Origin: Pinus tabuliformis
Lineage: Eukaryota > Streptophyta > Pinopsida > Pinales > Pinaceae
Reading direction: 5' to 3'
DNA: 64,000 nucleotides
Assembly (NCBI GenBank): GCA_031772625.1
Contig: CM062812.1
Coordinates: 734,797,714 to 734,861,713 of the forward strand
Under the pieces are notes generated by a model. That model had not been told where the DNA came from. It worked only from the letters and a program-made list of their open reading frames with translations, and did no database searches. The position numbers were made by a program, and so were the translations under genes. Shown here piece by piece: positions 33,586 to 46,380 of this stretch. The stretch's first letter is position 1. Each line of letters begins with the position of its first letter.

Positions 33586-34267
33586 AACGACAACCATCAA
33601 ATATTTAATCTCAACTGCTGCAAGCCCTCAACTCTGGACATTATGACTTCGCTATCAGCTAGTGGTGGTAGCAAATCTTCTTGGAACTAGTCCCCAGAAT
33701 GATAAATAACTCAACTCTTCTATTGTTTGGCGAAAAACAACATATTCGACCCTCTTGCAGGCTGATTAGACTCCTCCCCTTGGCACTGTCATAACAAAAT
33801 TGGATTTGGAAACTATAGTGCAAGATTCTTATGCAAATAGAACAAATTATACTACAGATGTGTTTTAACTTCCATTCTGATTTTGGCTTGAAATGCTGAC
33901 TTTTTCTTGGTTAATTTTCTGCAGGAATAGGAGCTGCTAAACCTAGCAAGATGGGCAGTGCTGCCTGAAGAGCTGTAAAACCTTATCAACCATGTATTGA
34001 ACGAACTTAATAATTTCTTCTTTAAAACAGAGTTTTGAAGAAGAACTGTTCTTCAGCATTATTAATAATGTGGATCTTGAAGTGAAACCTTATTGAATCT
34101 CTCTTTGGCCTATAGGCGTTAGTGAACACTTCTGGAGACAAAACCCTGGACTCAAGGATTAAGATGATCCTTTTTGACCAAACTGGTATTTGATGGCTGC
34201 ACATGACGAGATATGAACCTTGGTGAATTTGACTCTGACAAAAGACTGACAAGACTAAGTCTAACAT
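33586..34267. other. Rest of segmental copy A, no gene recognised
   Basis: Matches 38643-39328 in copy B. Contains a plausible plus-strand 3' splice site (TTAATTTTCTGCAG at 33911-33924), but no frame of note follows. Confidence 0.4.
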
Positions 34268-34968
34268 TGGCTCCAATTGGGATGGCAGTTGTCGCTCCAT
34301 GGAGGTGCCAAGAACATCAGATCTCTGGGAGAGCTAGATAGTGCCTTCGTCCATTGGGCTATGGAGTCCATTATTCCGACAAACCAACACGACTCAATTT
34401 ATTGACTGAAACTTGACTGAAACTGACTCAATGCAAACTGACATGACTGAAAAACTTGACTCTAACAAACTAACTCAAAAAGGCAAAGACCTGGACTTAA
34501 AACTTAAAGCTGGGTGGCAGTACATGGCCACTCGTGTTTCTTACAAGATAATATATCCTCAAACTATATCAAAATGCCAATGCAACCAATCAAGAAGATG
34601 GCTTCTTGACTGATTCTTCCTATCAGATCTGTTGGTCAACAATACAAACTAATCACTAGGCATCCAAAAACATAGTTGACCATGATCTCCTTCATCACTG
34701 AACATTGAAATAAACACTTTCACAGCTGACTGCAACAGATTGGCCATTGGATCCTAAAAAACATGAAGATTTACCTCTTGCTGAAAGAACAAGGTGTCCT
34801 TTTCACCTGCTTCTGATCTTTCTTCAAAATGTACTTCAATAAAAAACTGCTCCTGGTCCCCAAAAAATTCTGAACAAATAGATGAGCAGATATCTTCTTG
34901 GAAAAAAAAATTAGCACATGAAACATATGAAGAAGAATCTGAATGGAAAACCTGAATGCTTTGATCTT
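34268..34968. other. Unique spacer between the two segmental copies
   Basis: About 700 bases not shared with either copy. The first part repeats GACTGAAACTTGACTGAAACTGACT-like words (34395-34470, CTGAC/GACTGA units). The rest is AT-rich without a recognised gene. Confidence 0.45.
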
Positions 34969-35258
34969 CTCCATACATCTGCTTCCATACTATATGATTG
35001 GTGAAGGACTTCTGGTGCTACATAATATGCACTGCCTACAATATCGTTCAGTCTTTCATCTCTGGTTTTAAATCACGATGCAACACACCCTGAAGGTGAC
35101 AAAAGGCAACTACGCTCAAAATCTACACAACAATACCCTTGGCATCTTCCTCTGAGAACCTTCCACAGCTGGACAATATTCTATCCAACAATTCCCCACC
35201 TTCACAGAATTCCATGATAATGTAGACATTGTTGTCATCCTCGCATACTGCATAGCTC
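34969..35258 (-). pseudogene. CRK pseudogene, copy B (short)
   Basis: Matches the PHO1-proximal part of the CRK relic in copy A: the [16 protein letters not shown] motif, the [12 protein letters not shown] block, HRDLKPE with the same deletion after it, and the [14 protein letters not shown] block. It stops at 34969, where the duplication ends, so the rest of the kinase and the EF-hand part are absent. The shared deletion shows the fusion was already defective when duplicated. Confidence 0.8.
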
Positions 35259-36900
35259 GCCAGTAGTAGGGAAGAAACGAGACAACGTATAGTAAGTCTG
35301 TGGAATTTTTATTATCTGTTCAACTATGAGAGTTCTAGTTCCCTTTATAACTTCCACTAGCGTAATAACATGTTACATATTCCAACTGCTTTAGCAGCGG
35401 AACTTGACTAGTTAGTTGATCAACCGTGAAAAAAAAAAATCCACCATCACCACCTTATAGAAGGGCGATAGGACAATGTTACATAGAACTCGAAGGAAAT
35501 TAAATCTTGTTGACCTATAAATAATGTTCAGTGGACATAGTAGGACTACCATGGAGGCCAATAACAAGAGACCAGGAATAGTATCAACTTGAACAGAGAA
35601 AACCCCTTTTTCTCTCAGGGCCAGCTGGGCAACCATACAACCCGCTACTATTGTCATAAAATTTGTACAAATCAAAAATACATCCTGGTATTTAAGCTCT
35701 CTTTCTCGCGAAAATTCGAAGATGAATATATAGTTGATTTGATGCCTTCTCCACATGACTATATTACATCTCTACAAGAATATGTGCAAATTGATCAAGC
35801 TGAAAACTTGGTAACTAGTTGTCATGTTACGCAAAAGGTATCGTTTAGCTAAATGGGCCATGATTATGTACCCTATAGACAGAGCTAAGAAGCATCCCGT
35901 GAAAACCCCAATAAAGAATGTTATTGTATGGGACACTTTCGATTGTTTTGGCTTGAGATATGTCATTGCCTTTCGGCAGTCATCAGCTGCGAGATATTGA
36001 ACAAACAGTTCCTCAATCTCATCGGACAGTTTTACCACCTTGTTCGAGGTGTTGAAGTATGACCTCTCGACCAACTTGAAATAAATAGGTAAAATTTGCT
36101 GCTGCCCTGTTACCTTGTCAAATTTCTTCAAGATCTTCTCAAATGCTAGCATGTTCAACGATCTGTAAGTATTGAGGAAACCTAGCCCACGATATAGCTC
36201 CACTAAAGCTCCGCGGATCAATTTTTCGGCACGGTGAAGATTCTTCTTGTTAAGCATAAATCGATTGCCTTTCGGCATGTCTTTGTTCTGCTGGTTCATC
36301 AAATCGTCCCACAGAACATGCGTGAGTTCCGAGAACGTCCTGGTAGGTGTGGTGAGGGGAATGTCCATTCTCATGCTTTGATCGTGTGAGCTAAAACTGC
36401 GACTTCTAGGGTTAGACTTGATCTTGCTCAGGTGTTTATCGTTGTTTTTCTTGGATCTTATTCCATCCATAGACCGTCTCCTGGGTGATTCAACCAATCG
36501 TGCGACGTTATTCTCAAAACCAATGATACCTTCCTCCTCTAGTTGCGTCGTTTCCTGCTTGTCCTCAAGATCACCATCCTCTGCAGGCTCACGAATGCTA
36601 TCATCTTTGCAGTCATCCGTTGAAGCGACAGAATGCGTGGAATTATTCTCACTTTCACTGCCCTGAGATGATTTTTTCTCCTTTGGTTCTGTGAGAGAAG
36701 CTTTCAAACCCTTCAAAATTCCCAGCTGTTCCTTCAACGCATCCCCTCTTTCAAGGAACTCCTTTTCTTTAGTTCTATAGAACTGATTCACCTTATTCAA
36801 CTGGGTGTCTAGCATAAAAAAGAACACCTACGCTACATCCCACTGGTCGAATAATCGCACAACCTCCACTAACCAGCTAATTCCCCCACTCAACTTGGCA
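35240..36900 (-). pseudogene. PHO1-like: PHO1-like pseudogene, copy B
   Basis: Better preserved than copy A. A single 351-codon frame (36827-35772) runs from within the SPX domain (LDTQLNKVNQFYRTKEKEFL) through the linker, the second SPX part ([20 protein letters not shown]) and the first membrane segments (FFIGVFTGCFLALSIGYIIM). After a private stop (TAG where copy A has TAC) a 114-codon frame covers EXS sequence to [15 protein letters not shown]. After a frameshift shared with copy A, the FLPYYWRAMQ motif is intact here. It then joins CRK at 35240-35258. No introns over this whole stretch and no start or end of the protein, so it is a retro-derived relic. Confidence 0.87.
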
Positions 36901-38387
<1,487 letters not shown>

Positions 38388-38642
38388 TCACCTCTCTGGC
38401 TGAGGAAACTTTGCTGAGCACACAACATAATCTGTCATTGTAAGCAGTTCATCTTCTCTCTTTCTTTCAACATCTACTAAGATTGGCAACTCTCTTCTTG
38501 TAGCACTTCTGTATCAACAATAATGTATGTGCAGTGCTGGCTGCTTAATCTTTATGGTTCTCTCATCAATGCGGCCATAATACCTTGAAATTCTGAGCAT
38601 GAATAAATCTGGAACAGGTTCCTTATTTACATGTCCTTGGAT
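38388..38642 (-). pseudogene. Unrecognised exon-like reading frame, copy B
   Basis: Counterpart of 33329-33585 with the same internal stop and the same final stop. A 3' splice site (GTCGTTTGCAG, minus strand, 38643-38653) precedes it and gives a frame beginning QGHVNKEPVPDLFML. About 5 of 85 residues differ from copy A. Family not recognised. Because an intron border is retained, this part of the segment was probably copied from genomic DNA, unlike the intronless PHO1-CRK part. Confidence 0.45.
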
Positions 38643-39967
38643 CTGCAAACGACAACCATCATATATTTAATCTCAACTGCTGCAAGCCCTCAACTCTGGA
38701 CATTATGACTTCGCTATCAGCTGGTGGTGGTAGCAAATCTTCTTGGAACTGGTCCCCAGAATGATAAATAACTCAACTCTCCTATTGTTTGGCGAAAAAC
38801 AACATATTCGGCCCTCCTGTAGGCTGATTAGACTCCTCCCCTTGGCACTGTCATAACAAAATTGGATCTGGAAACTATAGTGCAAGATTCTTATGCAAAT
38901 AGAACAAATTATACTACAGATGTGTTTTAACTTCCATTCTGATTTTGGCTTGAAATGATGACCTTTTCTTGGTTAATTTTCTGCATGGATAGGAGCTGCT
39001 AAACTTACCAAGATGGGCAGGGTTGCCTGAAGAGCTGTAAAACCTTATCAACCATGTATTGAATGAACTTAATAATTTCTTATTTAAAACAGAGTTTTGA
39101 AGAAGAACTGTCCTTCATCATTATTAATAATGTGGATCTTGAAGTGAAACCTTATTGAATCTCTCTTTGGCCTATAGGCGTTAGTGAACACTTCTGGAGA
39201 CAAAACCCTGGACTCAAGGATTAAGATGACCCTTTTTGACCAAACTGGTATTTGATGACTGCACATGACAAGAAATGAACCTTGGTGAATTTGACTTTGA
39301 TAGAAGACTGACAAGACTGAGTCTAACAAGACAGATAGGACTCTGGATCTCAGAGTGATACCATTACCAGAAGGATCACTATGCACACAGATAGATGAAT
39401 AAAACACCCAGCTTGTACATATGAAGGATGTGGATGTCAACCTAGCCACGCTACTTATTCAGACCCTCCATGAACTAGATTAGGGGGTATTAGACAAGCT
39501 TATGGTCAAGGAGAAGCACGTGTTATTAGTCATCAGCGAAGTAGAGATGAAAAACGAGCAAAAATTTATAGAGAAGGCAAAGGCACTGAAGGAAAATGAA
39601 GAATTGGCTAGGCACAGCCAAAACTTGGAGGACACCATTATACAAGAATGTAATGTGCTGCCAGAACTTAATATTCCCAAAGATGCAACATCAGGAGTGA
39701 AGATTTGAAAGTTGTCTGTCATAGTTAGAGAATCAAAGGAGGAAATCAGTCGAGTCTAGTTTGACTTATAGATGCAGATCTCAAAGTTGTGATTGAAGTT
39801 ACAACCAACCACTCTGCGAGAAGTCTAGGAGAAGTGCGAAGCAGGGATCAAAGAGGGAATGGAAACTTTGGATGCAATAGCCAAGGGCTGCATAGAAATA
39901 TTTGAGCATGAAATGGAATTATCAATGACTCTGCAGGAGGACCCAACTCTGCATAAAATTCGCATGG

Positions 39968-39972
39968 ATATC
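39968..39972. repeat. Target-site duplication of the chromovirus, left copy
   Basis: ATATC here and at 45966-45970. Confidence 0.9.
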
Positions 39973-40306
39973 TATTATGAAACCAGCTCACAAAAAGATA
40001 GAAAAGATAGTTGAGCACCTTAGAATTCAGCCTCTTCGAGGGGGAAACCTTCTTTTACATTACACAAATGAACAATTCTTGGATGATTCAAATGACAAAA
40101 CCTCCTTTCTATATATAGGAGTCTAAGGAATCACAATATAACCCAGCCGACCTAACAATAATAATATAAAGCCACAAAAATAACAATAGAGGGATTCTAT
40201 GGGGCACAATAATAACAATATGGGGACAATAGGGGCACAACAATATTAATAAGGGATACAACTACAATAGTAATGGGGTAAACACTAGTATTATAAGGAC
40301 CTAACA
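39973..40306 (-). repeat. Chromovirus 3' LTR
   Basis: 334 bases, ending (plus strand) GGACCTAACA, with TGTTA/TAACA-type ends in the partner copy. A minus-strand CTATATATAG TATA box lies at 40110-40119. The plus-strand left end reads TATTATG where the other copy has TGTTATG. Confidence 0.93.
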
Positions 40307-40308
40307 TG

Positions 40309-40320
40309 ACCCTCTCCTTC
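40309..40320 (-). other. Chromovirus polypurine tract
   Basis: Minus strand GAAGGAGAGGGT, two bases from the 3' LTR. Confidence 0.8.
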
Positions 40321-40359
40321 AAAAAAGTGTTGTCCTCAACGCTTGCGTAGTTATGGATG

Positions 40360-41600
40360 CTTCTGTATAAAATTCTCATCCTCCCATGTGGAATCTTCAA
40401 CAGATAAGTTCTTCCACTTGATGAGATACTCTGAAATTGATCGATTTTGTAGCTGTCAAGTTCTTGTTTCTGTGACTGCTTCCGGTTCCAATATAATTTT
40501 TCCTTCCTTGTCAAGTTCTGGAAATATTGTTTGAACTGGGGGGTTGTTGCCTATAACCTTCTTTAAACATGAAACTTGGAAAACTGGGTGCACTTGAGAA
40601 GCTGCAGGAAGCTCCAATTTGTATGCCATAGTACCAATCTTTTGCAACACCTTGTATGGACCATAATACTTTGGTGATAATTTATTATCCTTCTTAGCTT
40701 GCTTGAGGGACATTGTTTATATGGTTGTAGCCGTAGGAATACCCAATCACCTACATCAAAACTTCTTTCACTGCGATGTTGATCTGCCTGTTGTTTCATT
40801 CTATTATGTGCCAACATGAGGTTATCCTTTAAGAGTTGGAGGACTTGTTGTTGATGTTCGATGTGATGTTCCACTGCTTGAACCTTAGAATTTTCTCTTA
40901 AATATGATGTGATGGATGGTGGTTGATATCCATAAAGTGCCATAAATGGTGTCATTTTTGTTGCTGTATGGAAGGAAGTGTTATACCACCATTCAGCCAG
41001 AGGCAACCATTTGACCCATTGTGTTTGTTTATTAGATAAAAAGCAACGAAGATATCCTTCCAAATGTTTGTTTACTATCTCAGTTTGCCCATTAGATTGA
41101 GGATGATAAGATGAGCTATGTGCTAACTGAGTACCAAGACAAGAAAATAATTTTGTCCAAAAACTTCCAGTGAAAATGGGATATCTGTCAATTACAATAA
41201 TCTTTGGATTTCCATGTAGCTTTTGAATTGTTTCCATAAATGCAGGAGAAACTGTAATGACGTTAAATGGATGTGATAATGCACAAAAGTGTGCATACTT
41301 GGTAAGTCTGTCAACTACCACCATGATGACACTCTTTCCCTCAGACTTGGGTAAACCTATGATAAAATCCATTGAAACCTCCTCCCAATGTTGGCTTGGA
41401 ATGGATAAAGGTTGTAATAGACCCGAGGTATGAATTGCTTCAACATTATTTTGTTGGAAAACCAAACATTCCGCCACAAAATTTTGAATATCTGATTTAA
41501 GGCCATCCCAAAAAAATTCCTTCTTAACCCTGTGGTAAGTTTTTAAAAATCCTGAGTGCCCTCCTAAGGGAGAAGTGTGCAATTCCATAAGAATCTTTTG
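40360..41600 (-). pseudogene. Chromovirus integrase and chromodomain (broken)
   Basis: Read on the minus strand: an H-x-H zinc-binding start (HTSPLGGHSGFLKTYHR), the integrase core with MDFIIGLPKSEG and VVVDRLTKYAHF, DRYPIFTGSFW and the catalytic-glutamate motif PQSNGQTEIVNK. Then come the YNTSFHTATKMTPF block and a GPY/F module (YYGPYKVLQKIG, then HPVFQVSCLKK). Near 40375-40440 a chromodomain-like piece reads YLIKWKNLSVEDSTWE. Chromodomains of this family are thought to guide insertion to heterochromatin. Broken. Confidence 0.87.
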
Positions 41601-41689
41601 TTTGAGTCGTGAATTCTTACAGAGGTATAAGTGATCTTTGTACCATAATGAATCATTTTGCTAGCTAAATGTATCAGATGTACTGGAAT

Positions 41690-43600
41690 CTTATTGCAAC
41701 TTTCGAATAAGTTCCCACACTTCTTCACCATTCTTCCATTCCTCCATTGCTTCATTTATCCAATCTGGTTGGATAATAGAAATGGCACACAACAATGCTT
41801 CCACATCCTTATCCTTTCTTGAGAGTGCATCTGCCACCACATTTTGCTTCCCTTTTCTGTAGATGATTTCAAAGTCATAACCCAACATCTTTGTGACCCA
41901 CTTTTGTTGCTCTTCAAAGGATAATCTTTGTTCTAAAAATTATTTAAGGCTATCATGATCTGTTTTTACCTTGAAGTGTCTTCCCATTAGGTAGGGTCAC
42001 CATTTCTTAAGTGCATGTAGTATTGCCAACATTTCCTTCTCATAAATAGCTTTGTGTAAAAACTTTCCCTTGATTGGACGACTTTCAAAAGTAATGGGTC
42101 TTTCATCTTGCATTAAAATAGCACCAATTCCATTTCCTAAAGCATCACATTCCACAATAAAGGTTTTTTTGAAGTCGGTGTAGCTCAGACTGGTGCTTGG
42201 CACATTGCCTCTTTAAGATGTCTGAAGGCCTTTGTTGCTTCTGGAGTCCATGAAAATGCATATTTCTTCAATAATGTTGTTAGAGGTGCTGCTATTCTCC
42301 CATAATTCTTAACAAACTTGTGATAATACCCAGTCAACCCGAGAAATCCTCGCAAATTCTCTATGGATGTGTGGATTTTCCATTCCTTAATGGCTTTAAT
42401 TTTGCTAGGGTCTACCTTAACTCCTTCATGAGATACAATATGACCCAGATATTCCACCTGTTGTACTCGAAAGAAACATTTGGATCTTTTTGCATATAAT
42501 TGTTTTTCCTCCAATAGTTGTAGCACCCTGTCAACATGTTCAACATGATCCTTCCAAGACTTGCTGTAGATTAGTATATCATCAAAAAATACTAACACAG
42601 ATTTTCTAAGGAAGGCTTTGAAAATGGAATTCATCAAACCTTGAAATGTAGAAGGTGCATTGGTAAGGCCAAAAGGAATGACCAAATATTCATAATGACC
42701 CTCATGAGTTCTAAATGTTGTTTTCAGAATGTCTTAAGTCTTCATTCTGATTTGATGATATCCTGAATGAAGATCCAACTCGGTGAAGTAAATTGATCCA
42801 TGCAATTCATCCAGTAATTCATCAATGACATGAATGGGAAACTTATCTTTAATAGTGAGCTTATTGAGCTCCCTATAATCCAGACACATGCGCCATGATC
42901 CATCCTTCTTGTGCACCAATAATACTAGAGCAGAGAAAGAACTTTGACTAGGTTGAATTATACCAGCCTCTAGCATTTCTGTAACCATACGTTCAATTTC
43001 ACTCTTTTGGGCATATGGATATCTGTATGGCCTGATGTTTGGAGGAACACTTCCTAGAATCAGATGAATAGCATGATCATGACCACAAATAGGTGGGAGA
43101 CCTTTGGGAGTCTCAAATACCTTGGAATTATTTTCCAAGACTTTTTGGAGATCTGGAGAAATAGATGATTCTGATGTGGAAACATCTAGCGAACATAATT
43201 GTGCTATTACACCTCTTTGTTCCTTTTTTTGAAGCTTTGTCATACCGTTAGAGCTAATTATCTTTCTTGGTTTCCCTGCAATACCCATTAATTCAACTTC
43301 CTTTCCTTCCGCAGAAAATTTCATGGAAAGTTATTGAAAATTAAAAGCTCTTGTACCCAAGGATTGTGCCCATTGGACTCCTAGTACAACATCAGCACCT
43401 CCCATTGGAATGAAAAGCATTGGGCTAGTCAACACATATTCTCCCATGGATAGCTTGATATTATGGCACTTTCCAGAGCAATTTATCATTCCTCCATTTG
43501 CAACCATCACTTGACACTCTGGTGCTGGATATAGGAAGCAATTCAATTCTTTTGCTATCTTACAATGAATAAAATTGTGGGTACTTCCTTAATCAATCAA
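41690..43600 (-). pseudogene. Chromovirus protease, RT and RNase H (broken)
   Basis: Protease-like region at 43331-43600 (VVLGVQWAQSLG block). RT from about 43140: HDHAIHL, SSFSALVLLVHKKDGSWRMC, DYRELNKLTIKDKFPI, then [14 protein letters not shown] and the catalytic [10 protein letters not shown] near 42590, followed by [15 protein letters not shown]. RNase H at 41690-42200 includes FIVECDALGNGIGAIL, HKAIYEKEMLAILHALKKW and the NVVADALSRK end motif. Typical chromovirus sequence, broken. Confidence 0.87.
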
Positions 43601-43832
43601 CACTATTACCTTTTTCTTCTTGATTTGTCCTTCTATCTTGATGGTTTGAGGAGCGGTAATTCTAGCTAATGCATTACAAGATATGGTCAGATTCATTTCA
43701 TCTTTATCTAGGCTTTGTTCCTGGAGTATATCCTCTTCTTTTAACCTTTCTTGCTCCTTTTCTTCTTCCTCTTCACAATCTATGTAGAATAATTTCTTCT
43801 CAGCACACTTATGACCTTTACTGTATTTGCTA

Positions 43833-44897
43833 TCACAACTGTAACAAAGCCCTTTTGCTCTTTTTTTCTTCCAATTGTTGTGGTGTCAACCTTATAGGTT
43901 GTGGAAGACTAGGGGCAGCAACACTTCCATCTTTATAGTTGTGAGTGGTATGCTTCCTGGTTGCCATAATTTTGCTTTCCATTTTTCTTGCTAACCTAAA
44001 TGCCTTCTCTAATGAATCAGGTTCCCAAAGGCGAACATCATGTTGGATATTATCCTTTAAAGTCCCTATTGACAAATCAATCCTATGCTCCTCTAGAATA
44101 TTTTTTACCCTTATGTTCAATTTTTGGAACTCCTCAATGTGCTCCATTATTGAACCCTTTTGTTTGAGACTTATCAATTGGCTAAAAAAAGTGTTTCTTT
44201 TTGTATCCTCGTAATGTGCTGTCAATTCTTCCATAAAAATTAGCCAAGTGATAATTTTCTTACGAGAGCAAAGCCATTGATACCATACAAACTGATTTAG
44301 TTCCAAATATAAAGTTGCAATATGTACCTTTTGTGTGTTTTGCACATTATTGAGATCGAAAAATTGCTCCATCTGTAATATCCATGTTGCGGGATCCTTG
44401 CCATCAAACTTCCTCATATCGATTTTTGGAATATAGTGGGTCTTTGATCCAACATTAGAGTCTATGAAATCATGATTAACATTTCTTTTGTTCTCATCAT
44501 GAGTTTCCTTTACTACCCTTTCACCATTAGTAATCATTTCTTGTAGAAACTTTGTCAAATCTGTCCTCAAATCTGTCTTCAAATCTTCCATGGCTGTCTT
44601 CAAATCTTCCATTCCTGTCCTCAAATCTGTCTTCAAATCTATCTTCAAATCATCCATCTTAGCTTCCACATCATTCATCTTAGCTTCTACACCTTTCTTT
44701 AAACAATCCATCTTAGCTTCCACATCATTCATCTTAGCTTCTACACCTTTCTTTAAACAATCCATCTTAGCTTCTACATCTTTATTTAAACCATCCATCT
44801 TAGATTCTGTTACTTTTTGTGCAAGTGACACTTGTTGCACTTGGTCTCGTAATTTTGATATATCATGTTGCATTTCTTCCTCTTCTTCATGAGTCAT
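43833..44897 (-). pseudogene. Chromovirus gag with repetitive coiled-coil N-terminus
   Basis: A 354-codon frame. Residues about 1-115 are made of repeated VEAKMD / LKKGVEAKMND and DLKTDL units, strongly coiled-coil, encoded by tandem 54-base units (21+33) at 44660-44780 and shorter units to 44547. Residues about 150-320 are the gag core (IPKIDMRKFDGKDPATWILQ, then the FSQLISLKQKGSIMEHIEEF motif). The zinc-knuckle region is expected right after it, near 43800. Part of a broken element. Confidence 0.83.
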
Positions 44898-45618
44898 GCT
44901 AGAGCTTTCAGGTTGCTTACTAGGTGTTTTAATTTGCTTTCCTCAGGGAATCAATTTTCGATAGTAATGATTTACTATGCCCTTTGAATTCCTTCAAACT
45001 AATTTTTCAAACCAAGCTTATGCAAAAATTTAAAAAAAAAACTACACACCTTTTTTTACATTGTAGGAGCTTGATATTGAATCTGATGTATCTCCATAAT
45101 TTTGGATCATCCAGTTCTGAAATTACGATCTATGATAGCCCTCTGTGTCCTCTTTCCAATGCCACCAGTCTGATCCAAATTGGATTCTCCAGGAAAGATT
45201 TATGGCAAATCTCCCACAGTGACCTGATTATAGACTAGTTTAGTAGAGCAAACTTATACGACATGCCATGAGTCACTGTTTCGACCTTTGGCTCTGAAAA
45301 ATATATACAAGAAACTACAGTCCGTCCTCTTTCTATACCTTCTGTCGAAATTTCAATCCGATGCTCAGAGAGAATGTTATGATGATTTTCCCCAGGTCAC
45401 ATATTTGGAATGTAATCCAGGAGTCTGCAAAAAGACAAACTTCCTCAGATCATATCTCTGCAAATATAGTGCAAAAATCTCTGAAATTTGGACCGGAGGT
45501 TTAGTGTGATTTGGTCTCAAATGGTTTTTCTTCTTAGCCTCTGAAATGTCGCAGAAAAAAAGTTATAACGAAAATGCCACGATGACCTGTTTGGAATAGC
45601 GAAACCCTAGAATCCAAA

Positions 45619-45630
45619 GCTCTGATACCA
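45619..45630 (-). other. Chromovirus primer-binding site
   Basis: Minus strand TGGTATCAGAGC, exact initiator tRNA-Met complement, two bases inside the 5' LTR. Confidence 0.95.
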
Positions 45631-45632
45631 AA

Positions 45633-45965
45633 TGTTATGAAACCAGCTCACAAAAAGATAGAAAAGATAGTTGAACGCCTTAGAATTCAGCCTCTTTGAG
45701 GGGGCAACCTCCTTTACATTACACAAATGAACAATTCTTGGATGATTCAAATGACAAAACCTCCTTTCCATATATAGGAGTTTAAGGAGTCACAATATAA
45801 CCCAACCGACCTAACAATAATAATATGAAGCCACAAAAATAACAATAGAGGGATTCTATGGGGCACAGTAATAACAATATGGGGACAATAGGGGCACAAC
45901 AATATTGATAAGGGATACAACTACAATAGTAACGGGGTAATCACTAGTATTATAGGGACCTAACA
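45633..45965 (-). repeat. Chromovirus 5' LTR
   Basis: 333 bases, TGTTATGAAACC...GGACCTAACA on the plus strand. The minus-strand TATA box is at 45769-45778 (CCTATATATG). The target duplication ATATC follows at 45966-45970. Confidence 0.93.
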
Positions 45966-46380
45966 ATATCCAAGAGAAGCAGTAGAAATTTGATGAACTC
46001 GGGGTGACTACGCACACTTTGGTCCCAGTTTATCACTTCATTCGATTGACAGAAGCAAAACAGTTGCAGACACAAATGGAGGAGCTGTAGAAAAAGGAGG
46101 CCATATTAAAGGCCAGGACAAAACCATGGACAAAGGAAGGAAGCCATATTACTCTATCGGTAGAAGAAAAGTTGAAGACAATCCAGCAAACACAAAGGAC
46201 GATGGGCCTTTCAATGGAAGGTCCTACTATAGAAAAGCTAGTAGAGGAAGTACAACAGTCCATGGTGCAGGGCACTATTGATTTTTAGGTACTAGAGGTG
46301 GAGTTCCACAAACTCTAGGTGAAGATTGATGTGCCAGTCAAGTGACTCAAGGGCGAGTGACCCAATTTGTGTTGGGGGCC

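Larger units (their letters stand above)
24141..34267. repeat. Segmental duplication, copy A (with TR-GAG insertion)
   Basis: Bases 24141-25892 and 31764-34267 match 34969-39328 in the same orientation. The copies differ by roughly 3-5% in samples I compared. Homology begins at TCCATACATCTG and ends at TCTAACA in both copies. The only large difference is the 5.9 kb TR-GAG element plus its target duplication. CRK sequence left of 24141 is present only here. Confidence 0.9.
39973..45965 (-). mobile_element. Ty3/gypsy chromovirus (Reina-like), complete structure, broken
   Basis: A 5.99 kb minus-strand element with 334- and 333-base LTRs, ATATC target duplication, initiator tRNA-Met primer site (45619-45630) and polypurine tract (40309-40320). 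Domain order is gag, protease, RT, RNase H, integrase, then a chromodomain-like end. Short LTRs, compact size and a chromodomain favour the Reina lineage. I count 16 substitutions over 333 LTR bases (about 5%), mostly transitions. It is broken, by roughly ten interruptions, but each domain is easily read. Confidence 0.9.
39329..46380 (+). pseudogene. Retroelement third-ORF remnant (E4), split by the chromovirus
   Basis: Plus-strand coiled-coil-rich coding remnant at 39329-39972 and 45971-46340 (for example KEKHVLLVISEVEMKNEQKF and IEKAKALKENEELARHSQNL, later AKQLQTQMEELQ). It ends just before a G-rich tract and an LTR at 46381, so it occupies the slot between pol and 3' LTR. Charged heptad-like composition resembles the tails of the ORFs at 18.6-19.2 kb and 22.1-22.7 kb. 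Broken; no known domain recognised. Confidence 0.5.
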
